A stretch of DNA of 64,000 nucleotides from contig NZ_RJVK01000001.1 of NCBI RefSeq assembly GCF_003752135.1, positions 1-64,000 of the forward strand, read 5' to 3'. How positions within the stretch are numbered: position 1 is the first letter of the stretch; every line of letters begins with the position of its first letter. The notes beneath the pieces are model-generated. The model saw nothing but the letters and a program-made list of their open reading frames with translations, was not told where the DNA came from and did no database searches. Below, piece after piece: positions 17,527-25,717 of the stretch. The position numbers were made by a program, and so were the translations under genes. The DNA is from Caminibacter pacificus (GTDB taxonomy: Bacteria > Campylobacterota > Campylobacteria > Campylobacterales > Nautiliaceae).

Positions 17527-18405
17527 ATGAAAAAAATAATTTTAGGAAGTATGATAGCTGCCGGAGCGCTTTTTGCGTTTCCAGGTATGATGGGCGGAGC
17601 TATGAAAGGCAACGCCGCACTGACAGGAAAACCTCTGCCTGGACTTAAAGACAGTACTGTTTTAGCCGAACTAAACGGTAAAAAAATTACCGTAAAAGAC
17701 GTAAACGCTTATCTTCAAGGTATTACGGGAGATAACAGAATCAGACTTCAAGACTTACCTGCTCAACACGTTAAACAATTCGTTCAACAATATGTTGAAA
17801 TGCTTGAAATTTACAACTCAAAAGCAAAAGACATCACAAAAACACCTCAATATCAAGCAGCAGCTAAAAAACTTGCGGTTGATATGTGGCTGAAAAATCA
17901 ACTTCAAACAATTAAAATCAGCGATAAAGAAGCAAGAGCGTTTTATGAAAAAAATAAAGACATCTATTTCAAAACTACACCAAAAATCAAAGCGAGACAT
18001 ATCGTAGTAAAAGATGAAAAAACGGCTGAAAAAATTATTAACGAATTAAAAGGTCTTCACGGGAAAGCTTTAGAAGATAAATTTGCTGAACTTGCTAAAA
18101 AATATTCTATCGGACCGAGTAAAGTTCAAGGCGGAGAGCTTGGATATTTCGATCCTAAGCAAATGGTACCTGCATTCGCAAAAGCTTGTGAAGAGCTAAA
18201 ACCTGGACAAATGACACTAAAACCTGTAAAAACGAGATTCGGATACCATGTAATTTTGGTTGAAGATAAAAAAGACAACAATTACTTACCGTACGAACAA
18301 GTTAAAATGCAAATTATAGAATACCTAAAAAGAGTTAAACTTAAAGACGAGCTTCAAAAAATCAAAGATTCAAGCAAAGTTAAATATACGATTCCAAAAT
18401 CATAA
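17527..18405 (+). CDS. PEB4/SurA-like periplasmic peptidyl-prolyl isomerase
   Basis: The 292 residues have a signal peptide (KKIILGSMIAAGALFAFP), an N-terminal chaperone segment, and a parvulin domain at about 155-250: KARHIVVKDE, FAELAKKYSIGPSKVQGGEL, GYFDPKQMVPAF and TRFGYHVILVEDK. It likely chaperones outer-membrane proteins across the periplasm. The placement directly before fba and near nth matches PEB4 (Cj0596) in Campylobacter. It probably shares a transcript with fba, 11 bases on. Confidence 0.9.
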   Translation: MKKIILGSMIAAGALFAFPGMMGGAMKGNAALTGKPLPGLKDSTVLAELNGKKITVKDVNAYLQGITGDNRIRLQDLPAQHVKQFVQQYVEMLEIYNSKAKDITKTPQYQAAAKKLAVDMWLKNQLQTIKISDKEARAFYEKNKDIYFKTTPKIKARHIVVKDEKTAEKIINELKGLHGKALEDKFAELAKKYSIGPSKVQGGELGYFDPKQMVPAFAKACEELKPGQMTLKPVKTRFGYHVILVEDKKDNNYLPYEQVKMQIIEYLKRVKLKDELQKIKDSSKVKYTIPKS

Positions 18406-18416
18406 GGAGGGTGAAA

Positions 18417-19484
18417 ATGGGGATTATGGATTTAGTAAAACCTGGAGTTTTAACCGGAAGTGAAGCGGCAAAAGTACTTGATTACGCAAAAGAGCACGGG
18501 TTCGCTCTTCCTGCAATCAATATCGTAGGTACGAATTCTGCAAATGCAGTTATGGAAGCTGCGAGTTCTTTGAATCTTCCGGTTATTATTCAATTTAGTA
18601 ACGGAGGAGCTCACTTTTGGGCCGGAAAAGGTCTTGATAACGAAGGACAAAAAGCAGCTATTTTAGGTGCTATTGCGGGGGCTAAACATATTCATACATT
18701 GGCTGAAGCGTATGGAATTCCTGTAATTCTTCATACAGACCACGCAGCAAGAAAACTTTTGCCGTGGATTGACGGACTAATTGAAGCAAACGCAAAACAT
18801 AAAGAAAAATACGGAAGACCTCTATTTAGCTCTCATATGCTCGATTTAAGCGAAGAGCCTTTGGAGCAAAACGTACAAACTTGTAAAGAGTATCTGAAAA
18901 AACTAAGCGCACTTGATATTATGCTTGAAATCGAGCTTGGTGTAACAGGTGGTGAGGAAGACGGAGTTGACAATACGGGAATTGACAACTCAAAACTCTA
19001 CACTCAACCTGAAGACGTTGCGTATGCATATAAAGAGCTTAGTGAAGTAAGTGACTTATTTATGATTGCGGCATCATTCGGTAACGTGCACGGCGTTTAT
19101 AAACCGGGGAAAGTAAAACTTGAGCCGATTATTCTTAAAAACTCACAAGAATACGTAAGAGAAAAATTCGGACTAAAAGATGAAAAACCTATCAGATTCG
19201 TATTCCACGGAGGAAGCGGTAGCGAACTTAGCAAAATCCACGAAGCTATCGATTACGGTGTTGTAAAAATGAATATCGATACGGATACTCAGTGGGCGTT
19301 TTGGAGCGGCGTAAAATCATATATCGAAAAATATCACGATTATCTACAAAGCCAAATCGGTAACCCTGAGGGCGAAGATAAACCTAACAAAAAATATTAC
19401 GACCCGAGAAAATGGCTAAGAGAAGGCGAAAAATCAATGAAAGAAAGGGTAATTCAGGCTTACAAAGACCTAAGAGCTATTTAA
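18417..19484 (+). CDS. fba: Fructose-bisphosphate aldolase, class II
   Basis: Fba cleaves or makes fructose-1,6-bisphosphate with a zinc ion. In an autotroph it would act mainly in gluconeogenesis with the gapA product. The 355 residues carry ILHTDHAARK (zinc His and catalytic Asp), FGNVHGVYKPG, FHGGSGS and MNIDTDTQWAFW, typical of the E. coli FbaA subclass. The start is ATG 18417, 6 bases after AGGAGG; the GTG at 18411 abuts that site. The stop overlaps the next start in TAATG. Confidence 0.95.
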   Translation: MGIMDLVKPGVLTGSEAAKVLDYAKEHGFALPAINIVGTNSANAVMEAASSLNLPVIIQFSNGGAHFWAGKGLDNEGQKAAILGAIAGAKHIHTLAEAYGIPVILHTDHAARKLLPWIDGLIEANAKHKEKYGRPLFSSHMLDLSEEPLEQNVQTCKEYLKKLSALDIMLEIELGVTGGEEDGVDNTGIDNSKLYTQPEDVAYAYKELSEVSDLFMIAASFGNVHGVYKPGKVKLEPIILKNSQEYVREKFGLKDEKPIRFVFHGGSGSELSKIHEAIDYGVVKMNIDTDTQWAFWSGVKSYIEKYHDYLQSQIGNPEGEDKPNKKYYDPRKWLREGEKSMKERVIQAYKDLRAI

Positions 19485-20335
19485 TGCTCTCCTCTCCCAT
19501 TACCCCTTTTATCTTCAAAAATAACTTCTATCATATTAAAAGAGACGATTTATTAAAACCTTTTGAAGGAAATAAAGCAAGAAAGTTTTATTATTTTTAT
19601 AAAAACGAATTTCCTAACATAAAAAGAGTTATATCATTTGGTTCGAATCAATCGAATGCCATGTATTCTTTGAGTAAGCTTTGTAAATTAAAAGGTTGGG
19701 AATTTATATATTTTACGAATCATATTCCTTCATTACTAAAAAACAATCCTCACGGAAATTATTTAGGCGCTTTAAAAAACGGCGCGAAAATAATAGAAAT
19801 CGATTTAAAAGGTGATGAGCTGAGACATTACGTATTAAGTTTAAAAGATAAAAATTGCCTGATAATAGAAGAGGGCGGCAGAATCAAAGAGTCCGAATAC
19901 GGAATAAAATTATTAGCTCAAGAAATTAACGATTATTGTAAAAAAAATGATTTAAAGGTTTTTTTACCAAGCGGGACGGGAACTACCGCATATTTTTTGG
20001 CAAAACATCTGGAAGTTGAAGTTTTAACGGTTGCGTGTGTAGGGAATGAGGAGTATTTGAAAAGGCAATGGAGCTATTTAAGCGATAATCAAGAAATAAA
20101 AAATTTAACAATTTTACCACCGAGGAGAAAATATCATTTCGGTAAACTTTATAAAAACTTATATGATATATGGAAAGAACTAAAATTTGCGGGTATTGAA
20201 TTTGATTTGTTATATGACCCGATAGGTTGGGATACAATACTTTTTCACGACTTAAAAAACATACTCTATATCCATCAAGGCGGACTTCAAGGTAACTTTT
20301 CAATGCTTAAGCGTTATCAAAGAAAATATGATTAA
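19484..20335 (+). CDS. PLP-dependent ACC deaminase / D-cysteine desulfhydrase family protein
   Basis: The 283 residues match the tryptophan-synthase-beta-like PLP fold: HIKRDDLL near residue 18, FEGNKARKFYY with the likely PLP lysine in GNKARK, ISFGSNQSNAMYSLS (the catalytic loop SNQ) and LPSGTGTTAYFLA for phosphate binding. Members deaminate D-cysteine or related amino acids; the substrate cannot be told. The start is placed at the ATG that overlaps the fba stop (TAATG); an upstream in-frame start inside fba would add only residues encoded by the fba 3' end. Confidence 0.85.
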   Translation: MLSSPITPFIFKNNFYHIKRDDLLKPFEGNKARKFYYFYKNEFPNIKRVISFGSNQSNAMYSLSKLCKLKGWEFIYFTNHIPSLLKNNPHGNYLGALKNGAKIIEIDLKGDELRHYVLSLKDKNCLIIEEGGRIKESEYGIKLLAQEINDYCKKNDLKVFLPSGTGTTAYFLAKHLEVEVLTVACVGNEEYLKRQWSYLSDNQEIKNLTILPPRRKYHFGKLYKNLYDIWKELKFAGIEFDLLYDPIGWDTILFHDLKNILYIHQGGLQGNFSMLKRYQRKYD

Positions 20336-20447
20336 GTAAATATTAATATGTGTAATTTTGAAGCATGATTCATAAATTTTTCTTATATTAATTGTAAATG
20401 AATATTCATTTTGATATCATTTTAATATTAAGCAAAAGGAGAATAAA

Positions 20448-22298
20448 ATGGGAGGATTAGTCACTCTTAATATCGTCTTGCCATGGATAATTGCGTTAAT
20501 TATCTATTTGGCAAAAAAAGACGTCGTAACGAACACTCTTACTTTTTTAACGTTGCCAATCTTAATCGTAACTGCGTATTTTGCCTATATTCAGCCACAT
20601 CCGGCATTTATAGAGACGCCAAGCTGGGTGGATATGTTAATTACGCTTTATGATTTCGGATTGCTTGCATACTTCTTTTATCAAGGGGTTGTAAGAAAAA
20701 ATCACTTAATTACTATTTTGGCTACCATTCAAATCGTTTTTTTAGTGATTGTTATATTAATGATGCCTCATTCATCTACACCGAATATCTATGTAGACAA
20801 CATTACGCTAATGTTTTATTTAATCGTAGCGATTGTCGGTGTACCGATTGCGATTTTCGCTACTAAATATATGGATTATTCGGAAAAAGGAAAACACTCT
20901 TTTGTAGCGATTGTGATTTGGTTTTTGGGAGTTATGAATTTTGCCGTTAGTGTAAACAATATCGAATGGTTTTTTGCACTTTTTGAAACTACCACTCTTG
21001 CAAGTTATATTATGATCGGATTTAGAGGAGACAAAGAAGCGATAAACAACTCAAACCTCGCTCTTTGGATGAACCAAATCGGCGGTATTGCGATTTTGGT
21101 GGCTTTGATGATTTTTATTAAAGTAAACGGAGTTTATCACTTTACCGACCTTTTAAAACATCCTAATATCATATCAATGGCGGCTTTAGGATTTTTATCT
21201 CTATCCGCACTTGTAAAGGGAGCTCAAATGCCGTTTCATAAATGGCTTTTGGGTGCAATGGTCGCTCCGACTCCTGTTAGTGCGATTTTGCATTCGGCTA
21301 CAATGGTAAAAATCGCTCCGTATTTGATATTGAGAATCGCTCCCGTGATTAAAGGGACTCTTCTTGCCAAACTTTTAATTATTACCACCGGTTATGTATT
21401 TGTAGTTGCCGCAGTTATCGCATTAACACAAGACAATTTCAAAAAAATCCTTGCATATTCGACTATTTCTCTTTTAGGTCTTATGATGTTGGCCGCAGCA
21501 GTCGGTACTCCTATTGCGATTACCGCAAGTTTGGTGCTTATTATCTTCCATGCGTTCGCAAAAGGATTTTTATTTGTCGAAGCAGGAGTTTTGGAAAAAG
21601 CTTTTCATGTTAAATATATTAATCAAATGAGAAGACTTATCGAAAAAGCGCCTTTAACATTAATGTTTATATTCTTCGGATTTTTAAATATGACGTTTGT
21701 GCCTTTCGGTACTTTTATCGGTAAATGGATGATGATTGAGGAAGTTAGCAACTTCTTACAACACGGAAGCTATATTATTTTGATTCTTTATGTCGGTGCC
21801 GGAAGTGCGTTTTTGAGTATTTTGTATATGAAAGTACTTGGTATAAGCGTTAGAAAAGCACATGGAATTAGAGAAGTTAAATGGGTGAAACTTCCTAAAA
21901 CGTTCAATTTCGTATCCGTTTGGTATTATGCTTGGTTGCTTGCAATTACGGTATTTATTGCGCCTTTTATTGCGGATTTTATAGTTCCTATAGCAACAAC
22001 TATAGCCGGGAAAACACCTGATATCAGTGCAAGCGGGCTGACTCTTCATATGTATCACTCAACACTTTATTTCTGGCAAATTTTAGGTGCTTTGGTGCTT
22101 TTATTGTTAATTCACGCATTGCCGTATTTCGTAAGATTTAAAGCCGATACGGTACATCCTTATAACTGTGGTGAAGCGTTTCCAAGACATATGGAAACTT
22201 GGAATTTCGAATGTTTATCAAGATATGAAGGTTATTTTATAGCGTTCAGTGTGGCGCTGTTTATTATGGTTGTAGTTCTTGGAGGAGGTCTGTTATGA
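20448..22298 (+). CDS. echA: Ech hydrogenase subunit A, ion-translocating NuoL-like
   Basis: The 616 residues form about 15 membrane helices of the Mrp/NuoL/HyfB antiporter family. Key parts are WFFALFETTTLASYIMIG (Glu in helix 5), LVKGAQMPFHKWLLGAMVAPTPVSAILHSATMV (the central Lys/His motif, positions about 252-285) and TQDNFKKILAYSTIS. The C-terminus has NCGEAFPRHMETWNFEC. It should move H+ or Na+ driven by the attached NiFe module. It is first of six genes in echABCDEF order and overlaps echB by ATGA. It starts after AAAAGGAG. Confidence 0.92.
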   Translation: MGGLVTLNIVLPWIIALIIYLAKKDVVTNTLTFLTLPILIVTAYFAYIQPHPAFIETPSWVDMLITLYDFGLLAYFFYQGVVRKNHLITILATIQIVFLVIVILMMPHSSTPNIYVDNITLMFYLIVAIVGVPIAIFATKYMDYSEKGKHSFVAIVIWFLGVMNFAVSVNNIEWFFALFETTTLASYIMIGFRGDKEAINNSNLALWMNQIGGIAILVALMIFIKVNGVYHFTDLLKHPNIISMAALGFLSLSALVKGAQMPFHKWLLGAMVAPTPVSAILHSATMVKIAPYLILRIAPVIKGTLLAKLLIITTGYVFVVAAVIALTQDNFKKILAYSTISLLGLMMLAAAVGTPIAITASLVLIIFHAFAKGFLFVEAGVLEKAFHVKYINQMRRLIEKAPLTLMFIFFGFLNMTFVPFGTFIGKWMMIEEVSNFLQHGSYIILILYVGAGSAFLSILYMKVLGISVRKAHGIREVKWVKLPKTFNFVSVWYYAWLLAITVFIAPFIADFIVPIATTIAGKTPDISASGLTLHMYHSTLYFWQILGALVLLLLIHALPYFVRFKADTVHPYNCGEAFPRHMETWNFECLSRYEGYFIAFSVALFIMVVVLGGGLL

Positions 22299-23125
22299 TA
22301 AGTGCGATATTAACTATTTTGGCTCCGGTTTTCGGAGGTATTGTGTATGGGATTGAGAGAATAGTAAAAGCGAGAATGCAAAGAAGAGTCGGACCGCCTC
22401 TTCTTCAGCCTTTTTATGACTTTTTTAAATTAATGGATAAAAGACCGCTTATGATACATTCTCTTCATGCATTAATGGGAATTATGTATTTTGTTGCCGA
22501 GTGGTTTGCTTTGGCGGTACTTTTACTTGGAAACGATCTTTTAATTGCGGTATTTTTCCACGTTATAGCGGTACTTGCTTTAGTAATCGGTGCGAGCAGT
22601 GTAAGAAGCCCTTATTCGGTACTCGGTGCTTTAAGAGAGCTTATGCATATGATAAGTTACGAGCCTTTGATGGTATTGATGGTCGTTTCTTTTTATTTGG
22701 TTGTGGGAAGTTTTGATATCAGAGATATTTTGAGTTATCAAGGGTATCCTATTTTAGAAATTCCTCTTGTATTTGTGGCGTTTTTATTAACTATACCTAT
22801 GATGCTTCAAAAATCTCCTTTTGATATAGCAGAAGCGCACCAAGAAATTATCGGCGGTCCCGAAATAGAATACAGCGGACCTTTTTATGAAGCTTTATAT
22901 ACCGGAAAATGGATAGAGTACATTTATGTATTTACTTTTGTCTTTTTATTCGGCGGGAATCATTATTGGCTTGGTGCTCTTTTGGTGGTCGGAGTGTTTA
23001 TTTTAATAAACCTAATCGACAACTCCACGGCAAGACTTGATTTTAGAAAAATGGTGAAATTCGCATGGGGAATTTTAATTCCTATGGCTGCATTAAACGT
23101 TATTTTGTTAGCTTTATGGCAATAA
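22295..23125 (+). CDS. echB: Ech hydrogenase subunit B, NuoH-like
   Basis: The 276-residue membrane subunit has about eight helices and links the ion pump to the hydrogenase module. It shows KARMQRRVGPPLLQPFYD, the NuoH/HycD quinone-site-like motif, then MISYEPLMVLMV and KSPFDIAEAHQEIIGGPEIEYSGP, both characteristic. It starts in an ATGA overlap with echA and is followed 9 bases later by echC. Confidence 0.95.
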   Translation: MISAILTILAPVFGGIVYGIERIVKARMQRRVGPPLLQPFYDFFKLMDKRPLMIHSLHALMGIMYFVAEWFALAVLLLGNDLLIAVFFHVIAVLALVIGASSVRSPYSVLGALRELMHMISYEPLMVLMVVSFYLVVGSFDIRDILSYQGYPILEIPLVFVAFLLTIPMMLQKSPFDIAEAHQEIIGGPEIEYSGPFYEALYTGKWIEYIYVFTFVFLFGGNHYWLGALLVVGVFILINLIDNSTARLDFRKMVKFAWGILIPMAALNVILLALWQ

Positions 23126-23134
23126 GGAGAAGTT

Positions 23135-23626
23135 ATGGGAATTTTTAGCAAATTCAGAAAAAAATCGCCTTGGATTTTACACTACAACACGGGCGGATGT
23201 AACGGATGCGATATCGAGATTTTATCAGCTCTTGCGCCAAGATACGATATTGAGAGATTCGGGATGTTAAACAGAGGAAATCCTAAACAAGCCGATATTT
23301 TGCTTGTAACGGGACCCGTGACGAAAAATTGTAAAGACGTTTTAAGAAGACTCTATCTTGAAATGGCTGAGCCTAAAGTCGTTGTGGCAATGGGCGCTTG
23401 CGCTCACGGCGGCGGAATTTTTAGGGATTTTTATCATGTCGAAAACGGAGTAAATAGCATTATTCCGGTAGATGTTTGGATTCCGGGTTGTGCTCCGAGG
23501 GTTGAAGCGTTAATAGACGAAATGGTGGAAGCGATAGAGATTTGGCAGAAAAAATCTAAAGAAAAAGAGTATCTAAAAGACCACGAAAACGTAATTAATA
23601 AATTAGGAGTCGAAGATGATGATTAA
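23135..23626 (+). CDS. echC: Ech hydrogenase subunit C, small NiFe subunit (NuoB-like)
   Basis: The 163-residue subunit carries the proximal 4Fe-4S cluster. Ligands visible are NTGGCNGCDIE (two Cys), the Cys in MGACAHGGG, and VWIPGCAPRVEAL. It passes electrons between the NiFe centre in EchE and the EchF ferredoxin-like subunit. It has an AAGGAG ribosome site and its end overlaps echD by 11 bases. Confidence 0.96.
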   Translation: MGIFSKFRKKSPWILHYNTGGCNGCDIEILSALAPRYDIERFGMLNRGNPKQADILLVTGPVTKNCKDVLRRLYLEMAEPKVVVAMGACAHGGGIFRDFYHVENGVNSIIPVDVWIPGCAPRVEALIDEMVEAIEIWQKKSKEKEYLKDHENVINKLGVEDDD

Positions 23627-23996
23627 TCCGCAAATGACGATTGAAGAAGTTACCCTTGAAGAGATTGTCGATAAAATAAGAGATTTTTATGATGAAAACG
23701 TGTGGAATTATATCACCGTAAACGCTACGGACCTTGGAGATAAGCTTCAAATAGATTGGCTGTTTTCAAAATATAAAGAAAAAAACGTAATTCATATTTT
23801 TAGAGTTTTTTGTGATTACGACGCAAAAATACCTTCTATTGTCGAGGTGATTCCGAGTGCGTGGCTTAGCGAATGGGAGCTTGCGGACCTTTTCGGACTT
23901 GATGTCGAAAATGCGGCTACCGGAGTTTTTATTGCGCCGGACGGACCTAAAGCTCCACTTAGAGCATCTACTGAGTTTGGTAAATCAAGGAGTTAA
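23616..23996 (+). CDS. echD: Ech hydrogenase subunit D, NuoC-like
   Basis: The 126 residues match the NuoC/HycE-N type: DKLQIDWLFSKYKEKNVIHIFR, then PSIVEVIPSAWLSEWELADLFGLDVENA, where E-x-E-x-x-D-x-F-G is the family hallmark. It is a hydrophilic structural subunit contacting EchC and EchE. The start ATG is 6 bases after AGGAG. The stop overlaps the first of two ATGs at echE. Confidence 0.9.
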   Translation: MMINPQMTIEEVTLEEIVDKIRDFYDENVWNYITVNATDLGDKLQIDWLFSKYKEKNVIHIFRVFCDYDAKIPSIVEVIPSAWLSEWELADLFGLDVENAATGVFIAPDGPKAPLRASTEFGKSRS

Positions 23997-23998
23997 TG

Positions 23999-25081
23999 AT
24001 GGGAAAAATAGTAGTACCTTTCGGGTCGCAACACGTAGCGCTGCCTGAGCCTATAAGTTTTTTATTTGATACCGAAAACGAAATAATTACAAAAGTCGAA
24101 GCTCATATCGGATATGTTCACAGAGGTATAGAAAAAGCCGCAATTACGAGATTTGAGTATACTCAGCTTCCGTATTTAACTGCGAGAGTTTGCGGGCTTT
24201 GTTCCATTACTCACGCCGGTGCCGTGGTACACGGAATCGAAAAACTTATGGATATAGAAGTAAATAAAAGAATCGATTATTTAAGAATGCTTGTAGTCGA
24301 GCTTGATAGAATTCACTCTCATATGCTTGCAAACGGACACGTAGCCGAAGTAGTGGGTTATGAAAACCTGTTTATGCAAACGTTTAGAGCCAGAGAAGAC
24401 GTAATGGACGTACTTGAGAGAATTACGGGAAATAGAGTTCAATACGATTATCAAACTATAGGCGGAGTGGCAAGAGATATCGACCTTGAGACGGCGGAAT
24501 TTGCAAAGAAAAAGCTAAAAAAACTAAAAGATAACGTTTTAAAAGTAATGGAATTTCACGATAGCGATTATACTTTCGGGCTTAAAACAAAAGGTGTAGG
24601 CGTAATAAGTAAAGAAATGGCGGCGAAATACAATACGGCCGGACCTATCGCCAGAGCCAGCGGACTTGAAACGGATGTGAGAGCGGAATTCGACTATCTG
24701 CCGTTTGAAGAAGTCGGATACAAAATGCAATTAAGACATGAGGGTGATGTTTGGGCGAGAAATATGGTGAGATTCGATGAAGTGTTAAATTCAATCGAAA
24801 TGTGTGAGAATATTTTGGATAATTTGCCTGAGGGAGAACATCAAGTAAAAGTAAAAGGAAGACCAAAAGGCGAAACGGTAGTAAGAGTCGAAGCCCCAAG
24901 GGGAGAGTGTTTTTATTATCTTAAAGCCAGCGGTAAAAAGGTAATGGATAGGGTAAGAATCAGAGTACCGACATACGCAAATATTCCTATTTTAAAAGAA
25001 CTTTTCTTAGGAGCAAAATATTCGGACGCTCAGGCGATTGTGCTTAGTTTTGACCCGTGCATGAGCTGTACGGCGAGATAG
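23999..25081 (+). CDS. echE: Ech hydrogenase large subunit E, NiFe catalytic
   Basis: The 360-residue catalytic subunit binds the NiFe(CN)2CO centre. Motif L1 RVCGLCSITH lies at 63-72 and L2 DPCMSCTAR at the very C-terminus. The protein stops immediately after L2, so there is no C-terminal extension for an endopeptidase to remove, as known for Ech/CooH-type enzymes. All four Ni-ligand Cys are present, so it should be active. The second ATG (23999) is preferred because AAGGAG is 6 bases from it, 3 from the first. Confidence 0.96.
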   Translation: MGKIVVPFGSQHVALPEPISFLFDTENEIITKVEAHIGYVHRGIEKAAITRFEYTQLPYLTARVCGLCSITHAGAVVHGIEKLMDIEVNKRIDYLRMLVVELDRIHSHMLANGHVAEVVGYENLFMQTFRAREDVMDVLERITGNRVQYDYQTIGGVARDIDLETAEFAKKKLKKLKDNVLKVMEFHDSDYTFGLKTKGVGVISKEMAAKYNTAGPIARASGLETDVRAEFDYLPFEEVGYKMQLRHEGDVWARNMVRFDEVLNSIEMCENILDNLPEGEHQVKVKGRPKGETVVRVEAPRGECFYYLKASGKKVMDRVRIRVPTYANIPILKELFLGAKYSDAQAIVLSFDPCMSCTAR

Positions 25082-25088
25082 GGAGAAA

Positions 25089-25131
25089 GTGAATTAGTGA
25101 AATAGTGAGTTTGTGAAATTGTGAGTTTTTG
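25089..25131. repeat. 8-base-periodic GTG repeat, copy 4 (longest)
   Basis: GTG occurs at 25089, 25097, 25105, 25113 and 25121 and TTG at 25129, all exactly 8 bases apart. The linkers are AATTA, AAATA, AGTTT, AAATT and AGTTT. It is the reverse complement of copies 1-3. It occupies most of the 73-base echE-echF spacer. Confidence 0.85.
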
Positions 25132-25154
25132 AAAACGGAAAAAAAGGAGCGATA

Positions 25155-25661
25155 ATGCTTAAAATGTTTATAGAGAGTCTAAAAAACTTAGTAAGCGAGC
25201 CGGAGACGATAAAATATCCTTTTGCTCCTTCACCGGAGCCTAAAGGATATAGAGGAACGATACATTATAATGAAGAACTTTGTATTTTTTGTGACAAATG
25301 CGAAAATATATGTCCTCCGGGAGCTATTAAATTTGTAGTAGTCGATTACGAAACAGGCAAAAAAGAGTATAACTATAATCCGTATCTTTGTATCTATTGC
25401 GGTGCTTGTGTTAGAGAGTGCCCTAAAGCGGAAGAGGGATGTTTGGTGCAGGTTGAGACAAGAACTCCTCCTCTTGGAAGAAGCGTTCCGAAAGGAAAAG
25501 AGCTCGGGTATTTTATAAATAGAATCGAAGACCCTAAAGAAGTCGAGAGCAAGTGGAGAGAAATTGAAGAACTTAATATTAAAACGAAAGAAGAGTATAA
25601 AGCCTACAAAAAAGCGAAAAGAGCTCAAAAAGCCGCCGCAAAAGCCAAAAGCGAAGAGTAA
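25155..25661 (+). CDS. echF: Ech hydrogenase subunit F, 2x[4Fe-4S] ferredoxin-like
   Basis: The 168 residues contain two 4Fe-4S motifs: CIFCDKCENICP (about 37-48) and CIYCGACVRECP (about 79-90). It should connect soluble ferredoxin to the EchC cluster. The C-terminal 50 residues are a charged helix rich in Lys/Ala/Glu (KAYKKAKRAQKAAAKAKSEE), longer than a minimal EchF. Unlike the rest of the operon, it is separated from echE by 73 bases that hold the 8-base repeat, but it has its own strong AAAGGAG. Confidence 0.94.
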   Translation: MLKMFIESLKNLVSEPETIKYPFAPSPEPKGYRGTIHYNEELCIFCDKCENICPPGAIKFVVVDYETGKKEYNYNPYLCIYCGACVRECPKAEEGCLVQVETRTPPLGRSVPKGKELGYFINRIEDPKEVESKWREIEELNIKTKEEYKAYKKAKRAQKAAAKAKSEE

Positions 25662-25690
25662 TTGACATCCCCTCCCTTTAGAGTTATAAT
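25662..25690 (+). promoter_or_regulatory. Perfect-consensus sigma-70 promoter
   Basis: TTGACA (25662-25667), a 17-base spacer and TATAAT (25685-25690) match the consensus at all 12 positions. It starts on the base after the echF stop and drives the gene at 25718, whose AGGAGGGG ribosome site is also near ideal. Most other promoters in the window lack a -35. Confidence 0.88.
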
Positions 25691-25717
25691 AATGAATAAT
25701 AATTCAGGAGGGGAAAA

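Noticed and set aside
25669-25713. Hairpin between CCCCTCCC and the GGAGGGG ribosome site
   Set aside because: The first arm lies between -35 and -10 of the promoter and is not transcribed, so it cannot mask the ribosome site.
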